DNA of 64,000 nucleotides, taken from NCBI GenBank assembly GCA_965242855.1, contig OZ251509.1, forward strand, positions 2,542,001-2,606,000. The letters are read 5' to 3'. Shown one piece after another: positions 25,595-34,140 of the stretch. Position numbers and translations under genes: made by a program. The first letter of the stretch is position 1. Each line of letters opens with the position of its first letter. The notes under the pieces are model-generated. The model saw only the letters and a program-made list of their open reading frames with translations, searched no databases and was not told the DNA's origin. The stretch comes from WTGU01 sp965242855 (GTDB taxonomy: Bacteria; Pseudomonadota; Alphaproteobacteria; UBA828).

Positions 25595-26497
25595 ATGCCG
25601 AACATCGGCGACACCAAGCACTGGCTGCGCACGGCGGCCACGATCTCCGAGGCGCTGCCCTACATGCGGCGCTTCGCGGGCCGGAGCTTCGTCATCAAAT
25701 ACGGCGGCCACGCCATGGGCGATTCGGCGCTCGCCCACGGTTTCGCACGCGACGTGGTGCTGCTGAAGCAGGTCGGCATCAATCCCGTCGTGGTGCATGG
25801 CGGCGGCCCGCAGATCGCCCGCATGCTGTCGAAGCTCGACATCGAGAGCGATTTCGTCGACGGCCTGCGGGTGACGGACGAAGCGACGGTCGAGGTCGTT
25901 GAAATGGTGTTGGCCGGCAGCATCAACAAGCGCATCGTCACGACGATCAACGAGGTGGGCGGCACGGCGGTCGGCCTCAGCGGCAAGGACGGCAGGCTCA
26001 TCGAGGCGACCCGGCTCGCGCGCCGGACGCGGGATCCGGAGACCGGCGGCGAGCGGACGGTCGATCTCGGTTTCGTCGGCGAGCCCAGGCGCGTCAACGT
26101 CGATCTGCTGAATCATTTCTGCGCGTCCGACATCATCCCCGTCGTCGCACCGACAGGCGTGGGCGCGGACGGCGAGACCTACAACATCAACGCCGACACG
26201 GCCGCCGGCGCCATCGCCGCCGCGCTTTCGGCCGCCAAGCTTCTCCTGCTGACCGACGTGGCCGGCGTGCTTGACGAATCGGGCACGCTCATCAGCCGCA
26301 TGACCGCGGACGAGGCGCGCGCCCTCCTGGCCAGCGGGGCGGTCGGCGGCGGCATGATCCCGAAGCTCGAGACCTGCCTCGCGGCGCTCGAGCACTCGAC
26401 GGCCGCCGCCCACGTCCTGGACGGCCGCGTGCCGCACGTGCTCCTGCTCGAAGTGTTCACCGAACACGGCACCGGCACCATGATCGTGCCGGCGTAA
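25595..26497 (+). CDS. argB: Acetylglutamate kinase
   Basis: A 300-residue amino-acid kinase that phosphorylates N-acetyl-L-glutamate, the second step of arginine synthesis. FVIKYGGHAMGD, VVHGGGPQIARML, the glutamate-site segment YNINADTAAGAIA and GVLDESG are all present. The N-terminal helix beginning around DTKHWLRTAATISEALPYMRRF is the extension found in hexameric, arginine-inhibited ArgB, so feedback control is likely. ATG 25595 is the start. Confidence 0.97.
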   Translation: MPNIGDTKHWLRTAATISEALPYMRRFAGRSFVIKYGGHAMGDSALAHGFARDVVLLKQVGINPVVVHGGGPQIARMLSKLDIESDFVDGLRVTDEATVEVVEMVLAGSINKRIVTTINEVGGTAVGLSGKDGRLIEATRLARRTRDPETGGERTVDLGFVGEPRRVNVDLLNHFCASDIIPVVAPTGVGADGETYNINADTAAGAIAAALSAAKLLLLTDVAGVLDESGTLISRMTADEARALLASGAVGGGMIPKLETCLAALEHSTAAAHVLDGRVPHVLLLEVFTEHGTGTMIVPA

Positions 26498-26527
26498 GGC
26501 CCGCGCGCGGCTCCGCACAGGCGGGCG

Positions 26528-26974
26528 TCACAGTCCGGTCCGCCGCCCGCCTTCTTGCGGGCTTCCGTGAATACCGCTCACGACAGACGCTCTCTGCCTG
26601 AGTCGGGTGGAAATCCGACGAACGAGATCGTCCTTGGGAGGCAATCTCGTATTCGTCATCCCCAGGTTCCTGGCCAAAATCGCCAGTTCTTTCTTGACCG
26701 TCATGCGCCGGAGCTCGCTTTCGATCTGTTCGCCGCCTTTGGCTCGCTCCGTCAATCGATCGACCATGCGCCGCGCGGCGGTTTCATCCATGGGGGAGCT
26801 GCGGTCGGTCTTCGTGGTTTGCCTGGACGGCGGCAGTGCCGCCTTCACACGCCTTTCGATCCGCGACACCTGCCGGGACAGCTCACGCAGAACGTTCCTG
26901 AATTCCGATATTTCAAGCGCGAGAAGCTCCAGTTCATCCGCATTTTCAGCACGCATGTCTTCATCGATGTTCAC
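26528..26974 (-). CDS. Small coiled-coil protein with SAP-like C-terminus
   Basis: A 148-residue protein I cannot assign to a family. Residues about 12-45 form an amphipathic coiled coil (ELLALEISEFRNVLRELSRQ). A charged, low-complexity linker follows, then a helical end (KKELAILARNLGMTNTRLPPKDDLVRRI) that resembles SAP or Rho-N-like helix-extension-helix nucleic-acid-binding units. Its ATG overlaps the stop of the preceding small gene (ATGA). Both are less GC-rich than argB, consistent with acquisition. The opposite strand also has an open frame, but the minus reading has the better start and coupling. Confidence 0.6.
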   Translation of the reverse strand: MNIDEDMRAENADELELLALEISEFRNVLRELSRQVSRIERRVKAALPPSRQTTKTDRSSPMDETAARRMVDRLTERAKGGEQIESELRRMTVKKELAILARNLGMTNTRLPPKDDLVRRISTRLRQRASVVSGIHGSPQEGGRRTGL

Positions 26975-27282
26975 AGCACCCCCCTCGCTTCACTCCAAAG
27001 TGACTTGAAGCTCTGTTCAAGTTCCAATGGCGTACTTTGATTGGTTATTGCGTCGCGCAGGGAAGCACGGTCGGGAATCCACGTGTCCATGAAGTGAATA
27101 TGTAGATTGTGATCCTTACTCGCCTGTTCACACGCCAATCGAACGTCGTTTATCCAGCCCTGTGCTACCCGCGTAGGCCGACCGCCATCGTCTTCATCAC
27201 CGAACGCTAACCCTTCTCGCCCAGGGGATGTCCCCGTCGCGCCCATGCGGAAGAGCATTGGTACTTCTGTACAGGACGTCAT
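26971..27282 (-). CDS. Hypothetical protein coupled to the coiled-coil gene
   Basis: 103 residues if it starts at ATG 27282, or 95 from the internal Met nine residues in. No family is recognised. The segment HNLHIHFMDTWIPDRASLRDAI, with two His and an Asp, is the most structured-looking part. Lower GC and the ATGA overlap with the next gene suggest a transferred two-gene unit. The short N-terminal part looks like a fragment, so the gene could be a truncated remnant of a longer one. The stretch 27283-27466 upstream shows no convincing gene. Confidence 0.5.
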   Translation of the reverse strand: MTSCTEVPMLFRMGATGTSPGREGLAFGDEDDGGRPTRVAQGWINDVRLACEQASKDHNLHIHFMDTWIPDRASLRDAITNQSTPLELEQSFKSLWSEARGVL

Positions 27283-27466
27283 CGCAGGCGAAGCATGGCG
27301 GGTAGGGTGTCACACATACGGCCGCTTGTGGAGCGGTGGTCGCGCGTTGACGTCGGCACCATCCGCCTCCGGCTTGGCAGCGCCGCCAAGCGGGCGTCGG
27401 AGGAGACCGGGTATTCGGCTGACTGCTGGCTGCGGATCGTGCTCAGCCTCAATATGCTTCAGGCTC

Positions 27467-28210
27467 TCAGAGGCCGAGATAGGTGGCCTTTACCGCCGGG
27501 TTGTCCTGGAGTTCCGCCGCCGTGCCTTCGAGGCCGATGCGGCCATTCTCCAGGATGTAGCCGTAGCCGGCCGTGGCGAGGGCCATGTTGGCGTTCTGCT
27601 CGGCAAGGAGGACAGTCACCCCCTCCTCTTCATTGAGCCGCCGGACCGTCTCGAAAATACGGGCCACGACCTGGGGCGCGAGACCCATCGACGGCTCGTC
27701 CAGGAGCATCATGGCCGGCCGCGACATCAGCGCCCGCCCGATAGCGAGCATCTGCTGCTCGCCGCCGGAGATGAACCCGGCCTGGAGCCGGCGCCGGTCG
27801 GCGAGCGAGGGGAAGTGGGCGTAAACCCGTTCGAGGTCGTCGCGCACCCGCGCTTTGCCGTCCGTCCTGGTGTGGGCGCCGGTCAGCAGGTTCTCGTGCA
27901 CCGTGAGATGGGCGAAGCAGCGGCGCCCTTCCATGACCTGGACGATGCCGCGCCTCACCAGAGCCGACGGCGCCAACCGGTCGATGCGCTCTTCCCGGAA
28001 ACGGATCGTGCCCGCGGTGACATCGCCCCGCTCCACCCGCAGCAGGTTGGAGATCGCCTTCAGCGTGGTGGTCTTGCCGGCGCCGTTCGGCCCGAGGAGG
28101 GCGACGATGGCTCCCTCGGGCACGGCGACGGTGACGCCGCGCAGGACGGAGATCACATGGTCGTAGACGACCTCGACCCCGTCCAGTCGGAGGAGCGTCG
28201 GGACGGTCAC
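27467..28210 (-). CDS. livF: Branched-chain amino-acid-type ABC transporter ATPase (LivF-like)
   Basis: A 247-residue ATPase. Walker A is GPNGAGKTT, the signature is FISGGEQQMLAIGRALM, Walker B is MMLLDEPSMGLAP, and AEQNANMALATAGYGYILENGRI gives the H-loop region and the LivF-typical end. The GTG start at 28210 overlaps the stop of the binding-protein gene by four bases. It is the last gene of a Liv operon read on the minus strand. The substrate may be an amino acid or an unrelated carboxylate or aromatic compound. Confidence 0.92.
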   Translation of the reverse strand: MTVPTLLRLDGVEVVYDHVISVLRGVTVAVPEGAIVALLGPNGAGKTTTLKAISNLLRVERGDVTAGTIRFREERIDRLAPSALVRRGIVQVMEGRRCFAHLTVHENLLTGAHTRTDGKARVRDDLERVYAHFPSLADRRRLQAGFISGGEQQMLAIGRALMSRPAMMLLDEPSMGLAPQVVARIFETVRRLNEEEGVTVLLAEQNANMALATAGYGYILENGRIGLEGTAAELQDNPAVKATYLGL

Positions 28211-29574
28211 ATCTCCTTCGCGCAGTCGCGCGGCGTGATGCCGTTCTCTTCCGCGAACTTGGCGGCCGCCGCCTCGATCATCGGGCGCACGACGTCGCGC
28301 ATGGGCGCGATCCAGTCGCTGACGACGTTCCAGGCGCCGCCGTCCCACTGCTGGATGATCACCGGCCCGCTGCCCTCGTGATCCTCGCAGGTGACCTTGA
28401 TCGGCTTGGTGAAGCCGGCGAGGCCCAGTTCCGCGAGCCGCTCTTCCGTCAGATCGAGGTTCTCGAGGCCCCAGCGGACTTCCACGCCCGTCAGCGACCG
28501 GTTGCCGTATTTGCCCATGGCCGTGCGGATCGCCTCGACGTTCAGAACGGCCTGGAAGACACCGCGATTGTAGAGGACCTCGCCGAAATTGTTCTCGGCC
28601 GCGGCTGCGCTGTCGCCGCCGTAAAGGTGCTGGAGGATGTCGTCGTGGAGGGAGAATCCCGCGCCCGGCGAGTGGAACGACGCGCCCTTGTAGCCCTTGG
28701 CGTCTTCGCCCGTCGGCACGACGTCCGATTCGCTCGCCGACCACCAGACGCCAATCAGGCGGTCCATCTGATAGCCGATTCCGGCGGCCTCCTTGATCGC
28801 GACCTGGTTCATCACGCCCCAGCCCCAGAGGAACGTCCAGTCGGGCTTGAGCCTGCGGATCTGCAACCATGTCGCCTTCTGCTCCTGGCCCGGATGGTCG
28901 ACCGGCAGCAGCTCCAGGGCATAGCCGTATTTCTCCGCCAGCACCTGGAGGACGGGGATCGGCTCCTTGCCGTAGGGGCTGTTGTGATAGACGAGGGCGA
29001 TGGTCTGGCCCTGGAGCTTGTCCATGCCGCCCGACTGCGCACCGACATATTTGATGAAGGCCGAGGCTTGGCTCCAGTAGGAGGTGGGGTAGGTGAAGGT
29101 CCACGGGAACACGCGCCCGTCGGACGCCGCCGTCTGCCCGTAGCCCATCGAGTGCACGGGAACCTCGTCCACCGGCGCCCTGGGATTGAGCTGGTAGGTC
29201 ACCCCGGTCGAGAGGGGATTGACCACCGATGCCCCCGTGGGCCCCTTGTTCTTGAGCCGCTCGTAGCACTCGACGCCCGCCTTGGTGTCATAGCGGAACT
29301 CGCATTCCTCGAAGGTGAGCACGACGCCATTGATGCCGCCGTCCCGTTCGTTGACCAGCTTGTAGTAGTCCAGGGCGCCGTTCGCCGCCGGGATGCCGTT
29401 CGGGGCGTAGGGCCCCGTCCGGTAGACGAGCAGCGGGATGAACTGCTCGTCGGCCGCGCGGGCCTCGCTACCCGCGAGCCCGGCCGTCGCCGCCGCCGCG
29501 GCGAGGCCGCCGGCGACGAGCGCCGCGGCGAGCGCGCCGTTGATACCGTGACGAAGACTCCTCCTGAACGCCAT
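28207..29574 (-). CDS. Liv-type ABC transporter substrate-binding protein
   Basis: 455 residues, periplasmic. A signal peptide is seen at residues 1-40 (MAFRRSLRHG, a long Ala/Gly-rich hydrophobic stretch, then SEARAADE). The mature part is a type I periplasmic-binding fold of the LivK/Peripla_BP_6 group, with LLVYRTGPYAPNGIPAANGALDYYKLVNERDGGINGV. ATG 29574 is supported by GGGAGG seven bases upstream. It sits between the Mrr-N remnant and livF. The family binds amino acids, amides, urea or aromatic acids, so the ligand is undetermined. Confidence 0.92.
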   Translation of the reverse strand: MAFRRSLRHGINGALAAALVAGGLAAAAATAGLAGSEARAADEQFIPLLVYRTGPYAPNGIPAANGALDYYKLVNERDGGINGVVLTFEECEFRYDTKAGVECYERLKNKGPTGASVVNPLSTGVTYQLNPRAPVDEVPVHSMGYGQTAASDGRVFPWTFTYPTSYWSQASAFIKYVGAQSGGMDKLQGQTIALVYHNSPYGKEPIPVLQVLAEKYGYALELLPVDHPGQEQKATWLQIRRLKPDWTFLWGWGVMNQVAIKEAAGIGYQMDRLIGVWWSASESDVVPTGEDAKGYKGASFHSPGAGFSLHDDILQHLYGGDSAAAAENNFGEVLYNRGVFQAVLNVEAIRTAMGKYGNRSLTGVEVRWGLENLDLTEERLAELGLAGFTKPIKVTCEDHEGSGPVIIQQWDGGAWNVVSDWIAPMRDVVRPMIEAAAAKFAEENGITPRDCAKEM

Positions 29575-29687
29575 GTCCGTCCTCCCGTCATGCAGCCGCG
29601 CCGGCAAGGCGCGCGCCGCTCTCTCTTCCCCCGAGCCTAGCACGGCGCGCCGCCCTCGGTCACACCGAATCGGAGCGCCGGGATAAC

Positions 29688-30073
29688 TTACGGCTCGGTC
29701 TTGCGCGGGGCTGAACGGAGGCGGTCGAAATCGGCGTCTTCACCCATATCCGGCATGGCGAGCAGGTGATCGACGAAGCCGGCACCCTCCTCCGACAATT
29801 CCCAGACGCCGCGCGGCGAATCGTCCCGGAGGTAGCCTTCCTCCTTCAAAGCGTTCCGTTCAAAGCAAACGAGGTTCCACCATCGCGGCTGGCCCGAATT
29901 CACGGACCCCAGATCGACAGGAGGCAGACGGGGCTCCATACGCTTCTCCATGGCCGAGCGCAGATCGCGAACATGCGCCCTCCCCCCATGTCGCGGAGAA
30001 CCTCCAGGAGGGGTCGGCGGTATTCCTTCTGAAGAAGCCTGCCCCGTGGAAGTCCAGCCGAAACCGTGTACAC
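29688..30073 (-). pseudogene. Frameshifted Mrr N-terminal-type winged-helix gene
   Basis: Two frames together give one Mrr_N-like domain of about 128 residues. The first part, starting at GTG 30073, reads LPRGRLLQKEYRRPLLEVLRDMGG. The second reads HVRDLRSAMEKRM, then QPRWWNLVCFERNALKEEGYL and SPRGVWELSEEG. They join if one base is restored in the G6 run on the minus strand (29982-29987). The domain occurs at the N-terminus of Mrr restriction enzymes and as a stand-alone DNA-binding part. The catalytic Mrr domain is absent. The gene starts two bases after the livM stop, so it entered the Liv operon. It is either a pseudogene, a phase-variable gene or a homopolymer sequencing error. Confidence 0.75.
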
Positions 30074-30074
30074 C

Positions 30075-31136
30075 CTAGAGCCCGAGTCGCTCCCGCGTGA
30101 GGCGGATGAGGCGGGCGAGGCCCAGGGGCTCGACGATCAGGAACAGGATGATCATGCCGCCGAAGATGATCACTTCGATGTGCTTGGCGAGGTCGGAGGC
30201 GATGTCGATGCCGGTGAGAGAGGGAATGTTGGTGAGGAAAATCGGCACGATCGTGATGAAGGCGGCGCCCAGGATCGAGCCGGCGATCGAGCCGAGGCCG
30301 CCGACGATGATCATGAAGAGCACGAGGAAGGAGACGTTGACATCGAAAGCCAGGGTCTCCGCGCTCCCCAGATAGAGGAAGACCAGGAGCGCGCCGGCGA
30401 CGCCGCACAGGTAGGAACTCACGGCGAAGGCGAGGAGCTTCGTGCGCAGCAGCGGGATGCCGACGATCTCCGCCGCCACGTCCATGTCGCGCACCGCCAT
30501 CCAGGCGCGCCCGAAGCGGCTCCGCACCAGATTGCGTGCGACGAAGACGAAGAGTGCGACGAAGGCGAGGGCCGCGAGATAGCGCACCTCGGCCGTGGCC
30601 TCGGGACCGGTGACCATCACCCCCGCGAAGGTGCGCGGCGGTGCGGAGATCGTGCCGGAGGGATTGTGATTGTAGAACCAGGGCACCCGGTTGAACAACC
30701 AGATCAGGAAGAACTGGGCGGCCAGCGTCGCCACCGCCAGATAGAAGCCCTTGATGCGCAGGCTCGGCAGCCCGAACAGGATGCCGACTCCGGCCGCGAA
30801 GAAGCCGGAGAGAAAGAAGACGGCGATGACGTTGAGCTCGGGCCAGCCGGTCGCCATCTTGTAGGCGGCATAGGCGCCGACCGCCATGAAGCCGCCGGTG
30901 CCGAGTGACAGCTGCCCGGCGAAGCCGGTGAGCAGGTTCAGGCCGAGGGCCGCCACCGAGAAGACCAGGAACGGGATCAGGATGGCCTGGAGCCAGTACT
31001 CGTTCGCGACCAGAGGCACCGCGACGAAGGCGAGCACCGCGACCAGACCCACGAAGCCCATGTCGATCGCCCGCGAGCGGCCGGCGAAGAGCGAGCCGAA
31101 AAGCGCGGAAGCCGCGGCGCGCATGGCCGGCTTCAC
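30075..31136 (-). CDS. livM: Branched-chain amino-acid-type ABC permease (LivM-like)
   Basis: A 353-residue inner-membrane permease with about ten helices. It has the LivM hallmark GLNLLTGFAGQLSLGTGGFMAVGAY, GLPSLRIKGFYLAVATLAAQF and the EAA loop around AWMAVRDMDVAAEIVGIPLLRTKLLAFAVSS. GTG 31136 overlaps the livH stop by four bases. ATG 31124 is an alternative start four codons downstream. The complex forms with LivH, LivG, LivF and the binding protein. Confidence 0.93.
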   Translation of the reverse strand: MKPAMRAAASALFGSLFAGRSRAIDMGFVGLVAVLAFVAVPLVANEYWLQAILIPFLVFSVAALGLNLLTGFAGQLSLGTGGFMAVGAYAAYKMATGWPELNVIAVFFLSGFFAAGVGILFGLPSLRIKGFYLAVATLAAQFFLIWLFNRVPWFYNHNPSGTISAPPRTFAGVMVTGPEATAEVRYLAALAFVALFVFVARNLVRSRFGRAWMAVRDMDVAAEIVGIPLLRTKLLAFAVSSYLCGVAGALLVFLYLGSAETLAFDVNVSFLVLFMIIVGGLGSIAGSILGAAFITIVPIFLTNIPSLTGIDIASDLAKHIEVIIFGGMIILFLIVEPLGLARLIRLTRERLGL

Positions 31137-32068
31137 ACCCGCTCGATGAGCTTTTCGCCGAACAGGCCCTGGGGCCGGAACAGCAACGCCACCATGGCGA
31201 TCATGTAGGCGAACCAGTTCTCGATCGCGCCGCCGATCACCGGCCCCCAATAGATCTCGGCGATCTTCTCGCCGCAGCCGATGATCAGACCGCCGACGAT
31301 GGCACCGGGCACCGAGGTGAGGCCGCCCAGGATCAACACCGGCAACGCCTTGAGGGCGATCAACGACAGGCTGAACTGCACGCCGCTCTTGGCCCCCCAC
31401 ATGACGCCCGCCACGATGGCGACGATGCCGGCGACCGACCAGACGACGATCCAGATGGTCCGCAGCGAGATGCCGATCGAGAGCGCCGCCTGCGGATCAT
31501 CGGCCACGGCGCGCAGGGCGCGGCCGATCGGCGTGTGCTGGAAGAGGAGCGCCAGGGTCGCGACGAGCGCCGCCGCCACGGCCGCTGCGATCAGGTCGAA
31601 CTCGTTCAGCAGCATCCCCGCGATCTCGACCGGCCCGTCCGGAATCCCGATGTCGAGCGCCTTCACGTTGGCGCCCCATGCCCATTCGCCGGCACCTTCC
31701 AGAAGGAAGCTCAGGCCGATGGTCGCCATGAACAGCGTGATCGGCGGCTGATTGATCAGCGGGCGCAGGACCCCGCGCTCGATGCCGACGGCAAGTGCCA
31801 CCATGACGGCGGCCGTGGCCGGCACCGCCGCCCACACCGGAAGGCCGTATTCCATCAGCCCGACGAGGGTGAGCGCCGCGAAGAGCACCATGGCGCCCTG
31901 GGCGAAGTTGAAGACCTGGGACGCCTTGAAGATGAGGACGAAGCCGAGCGCTACCAGGGAATACATCACGCCGGTCAGCAGCCCGGTGAGCGCGACCTCT
32001 CCGAAGAACATCGGATAGGCGATCATGTCGAGGAAGGGCGCGACGAAGAAGGCCTCGAGCGCCCCCAT
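31133..32068 (-). CDS. livH: Branched-chain amino-acid-type ABC permease (LivH-like)
   Basis: A 311-residue permease with about eight helices. GLLTGVMYSLVALGFVLIFKASQVFNFAQGAMVLFAAL is the LivH signature (broken here only by small changes), and the EAA loop lies at GRALRAVADDPQAALSIGISLRTIW. The ending FRPQGLFGEKLIERV is typical. Its ATG overlaps the livG stop (ATGA). Confidence 0.94.
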   Translation of the reverse strand: MGALEAFFVAPFLDMIAYPMFFGEVALTGLLTGVMYSLVALGFVLIFKASQVFNFAQGAMVLFAALTLVGLMEYGLPVWAAVPATAAVMVALAVGIERGVLRPLINQPPITLFMATIGLSFLLEGAGEWAWGANVKALDIGIPDGPVEIAGMLLNEFDLIAAAVAAALVATLALLFQHTPIGRALRAVADDPQAALSIGISLRTIWIVVWSVAGIVAIVAGVMWGAKSGVQFSLSLIALKALPVLILGGLTSVPGAIVGGLIIGCGEKIAEIYWGPVIGGAIENWFAYMIAMVALLFRPQGLFGEKLIERV

Positions 32069-32937
32069 CACGCGCCCCCTTCGTGCACCACCCCGAGATA
32101 GGCGTCGATCACGGCTTGGTTCGCGCGCACTTCGTCGGGGCTTCCGTCCGCGATCTTGCGGCCGTAGTCGAGCACGACGATGTGGTCGGAGAGCTCCATG
32201 ACGACGCCCATGTCGTGCTCGATCAGGGCGATGGTCGTCCCGAACCGCGCCTTGGTATCGAGGATGAAGCGACACATCTCCGCCTTCTCGCCGGCGTTCA
32301 TCCCCGCCATGGGTTCGTCGAGCAACAGCAGGTCGGGCTCCGCCGCCAGCGCGCGGGCGAGCTCGACCCGCTTTTGCAGGCCGTAGGGCAGGCGGCCCAC
32401 CGGGGTGTCGCGGATCGAATCGATCTCGAGGAAGCGGACGACCTCCTCGGCCGCCGCGCGGTGGCGCGCCTCCTCCGCCCACGCCGGGCCCGCCGGCAAC
32501 ATGCAGGCGAGGAAATTGCTCCGCATCTTGAGGTTGCGCCCGGCCATGACGTTGTCGAGCGTGCTCATGCCCTTGAACAGCGCGACGTTCTGGAAGGTGC
32601 GTGCGATGCCCGAGGCGGCAGCCTCGCGCGGGCGCATCCGCCGGCGTGTGCGCCCCTTGAAGACGATGACGCCGCCAGTCGGCTGGTAGGCGCCGTTCAG
32701 GACGTTGAGCATGGAGGTCTTGCCAGCACCGTTGGGGCCGATGATGGCGCAGATTTCGCCGCTGGCGATGGTGAAGCCGACTCCGGCCAAGGCCTGGACG
32801 CCGCCGAAGCGGAGGGTGACGTTCTCGACGGTGAGCAGCGGCTCTCCCGGCGCGGGGCGGTCCGGCACCCCCCCCTTCGTCATCCCGCCGAGGGCGGCGC
32901 GGACCGAGGTCCAGGCGCCGGCGGCGCTCCCCGTCAC
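32068..32937 (-). CDS. livG: Branched-chain amino-acid-type ABC transporter ATPase (LivG-like)
   Basis: 289 residues if it starts at GTG 32937, which has a strong GGAGGAAGG four bases upstream. ATG 32883 would remove 18 residues. Walker A is GPNGAGKTS, the signature is LPYGLQKRVELARALA (a LivG-type variant), and Walker B is LLLLDEPMAGMN. The LivG-typical RTFQNVALFKGMSTLDNVM insertion is present. It is the first of the Liv genes and follows the amidohydrolase by 86 bases. Confidence 0.92.
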   Translation of the reverse strand: MTGSAAGAWTSVRAALGGMTKGGVPDRPAPGEPLLTVENVTLRFGGVQALAGVGFTIASGEICAIIGPNGAGKTSMLNVLNGAYQPTGGVIVFKGRTRRRMRPREAAASGIARTFQNVALFKGMSTLDNVMAGRNLKMRSNFLACMLPAGPAWAEEARHRAAAEEVVRFLEIDSIRDTPVGRLPYGLQKRVELARALAAEPDLLLLDEPMAGMNAGEKAEMCRFILDTKARFGTTIALIEHDMGVVMELSDHIVVLDYGRKIADGSPDEVRANQAVIDAYLGVVHEGGA

Positions 32938-33023
32938 GCGCCTTCCTCCGCTGCGCGGATGCGCGCTCGCCGTGCCGACGTGTTCCCTTCTCCGCTCGGC
33001 CGGCGTCGCGTCAAAGGCGCGGC

Positions 33024-34136
33024 TCAGGCGTCGGGCAGATCGAAATTGTAAAAGCGCGCGCAATTGTCGCAGGTGATGTCGCGGCGCGTCCGTTCGTCGA
33101 GATGGCCGAACACGCGGTCGATGACGGCCCGAGTGTCGGGATAGGTGCAGCGCGCGTGGGGGAAGTCCGATCCCCACATGATGGTCTTCGGGTCGATCAC
33201 GTCCAGCACCTTGTCCAGATAGGGGTCGTCGATCAGCCCATGGTAGATCTGCCGGAGATACTCTTCGACCGGCTTCCTGATCTTCGGGATGTCCAGCGCC
33301 GGGCCGAAGTCGTTCTGGATTTGCCTGGCGCGGAACAGCCAGTAGGGAAGCCAGGACACCTCGTATTCCGACAGGACCAGCTTCAGCCGTTCGAAGCGGT
33401 CGAGAATGCCGCCGAAGATGAACTCGTTGGCGAGCACGGGGCCGGCCTCGGCGAGCACGCCGATGGTGCGCCGCGCCATGTCGATGCGGTCCGGCCCGTG
33501 CAGGGTGAAAGGGTCGACCTCGTTGCCGGTGATGATGTGGAGCGTCACCGGCTGCTCCAGCTCCTGGGCCCGCGCCCAGAAGGGATCGTAGCGCCGATCC
33601 TGGAAGCGCGGCCATTCGGGGCGGGCGTCGCAGTTGATGATGACGCTCTTGAGGCCGCGCTTCGCGGTGCGCTCCAGCTCCCGGCAGGCCCAGTCCACGT
33701 CCGCCAGATGGATCATCGAGGTGCCGTAGAGCCGCTTCGGTGCGTGGCCGCAATATTCGGCGAGCCAGTCGTTGAACACTTGGCAGAGGTCCTGGACGAG
33801 GCGGTCGTCGCGCGCCCGCATGGCGTAGAGCATCCAGGTGGAGTTGACGATCTCGCCGTGGACGCCGTCCTCGTCCATGCAGCCCAGGCGGATCGCGGGG
33901 TCGGTGCCCGAGCCGACCAGCTTCTTCTGCAACTCCTCGTCGCCTTCGACGATCTCGTCCACGCGGACGTATTCGATGCCGGTGAAGAAGTGGTCGGCCC
34001 GGACGCCGGCATGTTCGCTCACCATGCGCGGCACGGCGTCGCCGTAGCGGGCGCCCAGCGGCCTGGTCCAGAGGTCCGCAGGCTCGATGACGTGCGAATC
34101 GCCGGAAATGACGAAGGAGGCGCCGTTCCCTGCCAT
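33024..34136 (-). CDS. Amidohydrolase-2 family metal-dependent hydrolase
   Basis: 370 residues in the TIM-barrel amidohydrolase family that includes ACMSD-type decarboxylases and 4-oxalomesaconate-type hydrolases. Seen: an N-terminal SGDSHVIEP, a Zn-ligand-like DSH in place of the usual HxH, then SVIINCDARPEWPRFQD, the His-containing VTLHIITGN, and WGSDFPHARCTYPDT with the conserved Asp. Aromatic-ring degradation is a common role for this group. It lies between two transporter sets and near ring-oxygenase genes, which suggests processing of a ring-cleavage product. The exact reaction cannot be assigned. Confidence 0.87.
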   Translation of the reverse strand: MAGNGASFVISGDSHVIEPADLWTRPLGARYGDAVPRMVSEHAGVRADHFFTGIEYVRVDEIVEGDEELQKKLVGSGTDPAIRLGCMDEDGVHGEIVNSTWMLYAMRARDDRLVQDLCQVFNDWLAEYCGHAPKRLYGTSMIHLADVDWACRELERTAKRGLKSVIINCDARPEWPRFQDRRYDPFWARAQELEQPVTLHIITGNEVDPFTLHGPDRIDMARRTIGVLAEAGPVLANEFIFGGILDRFERLKLVLSEYEVSWLPYWLFRARQIQNDFGPALDIPKIRKPVEEYLRQIYHGLIDDPYLDKVLDVIDPKTIMWGSDFPHARCTYPDTRAVIDRVFGHLDERTRRDITCDNCARFYNFDLPDA

Positions 34137-34140
34137 GTTC

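Noticed and set aside
28378..29640. A 420-residue plus-strand open frame in the Liv binding-protein region
   Set aside because: It is a composition-driven shadow of the signal-peptide-bearing binding protein on the minus strand.
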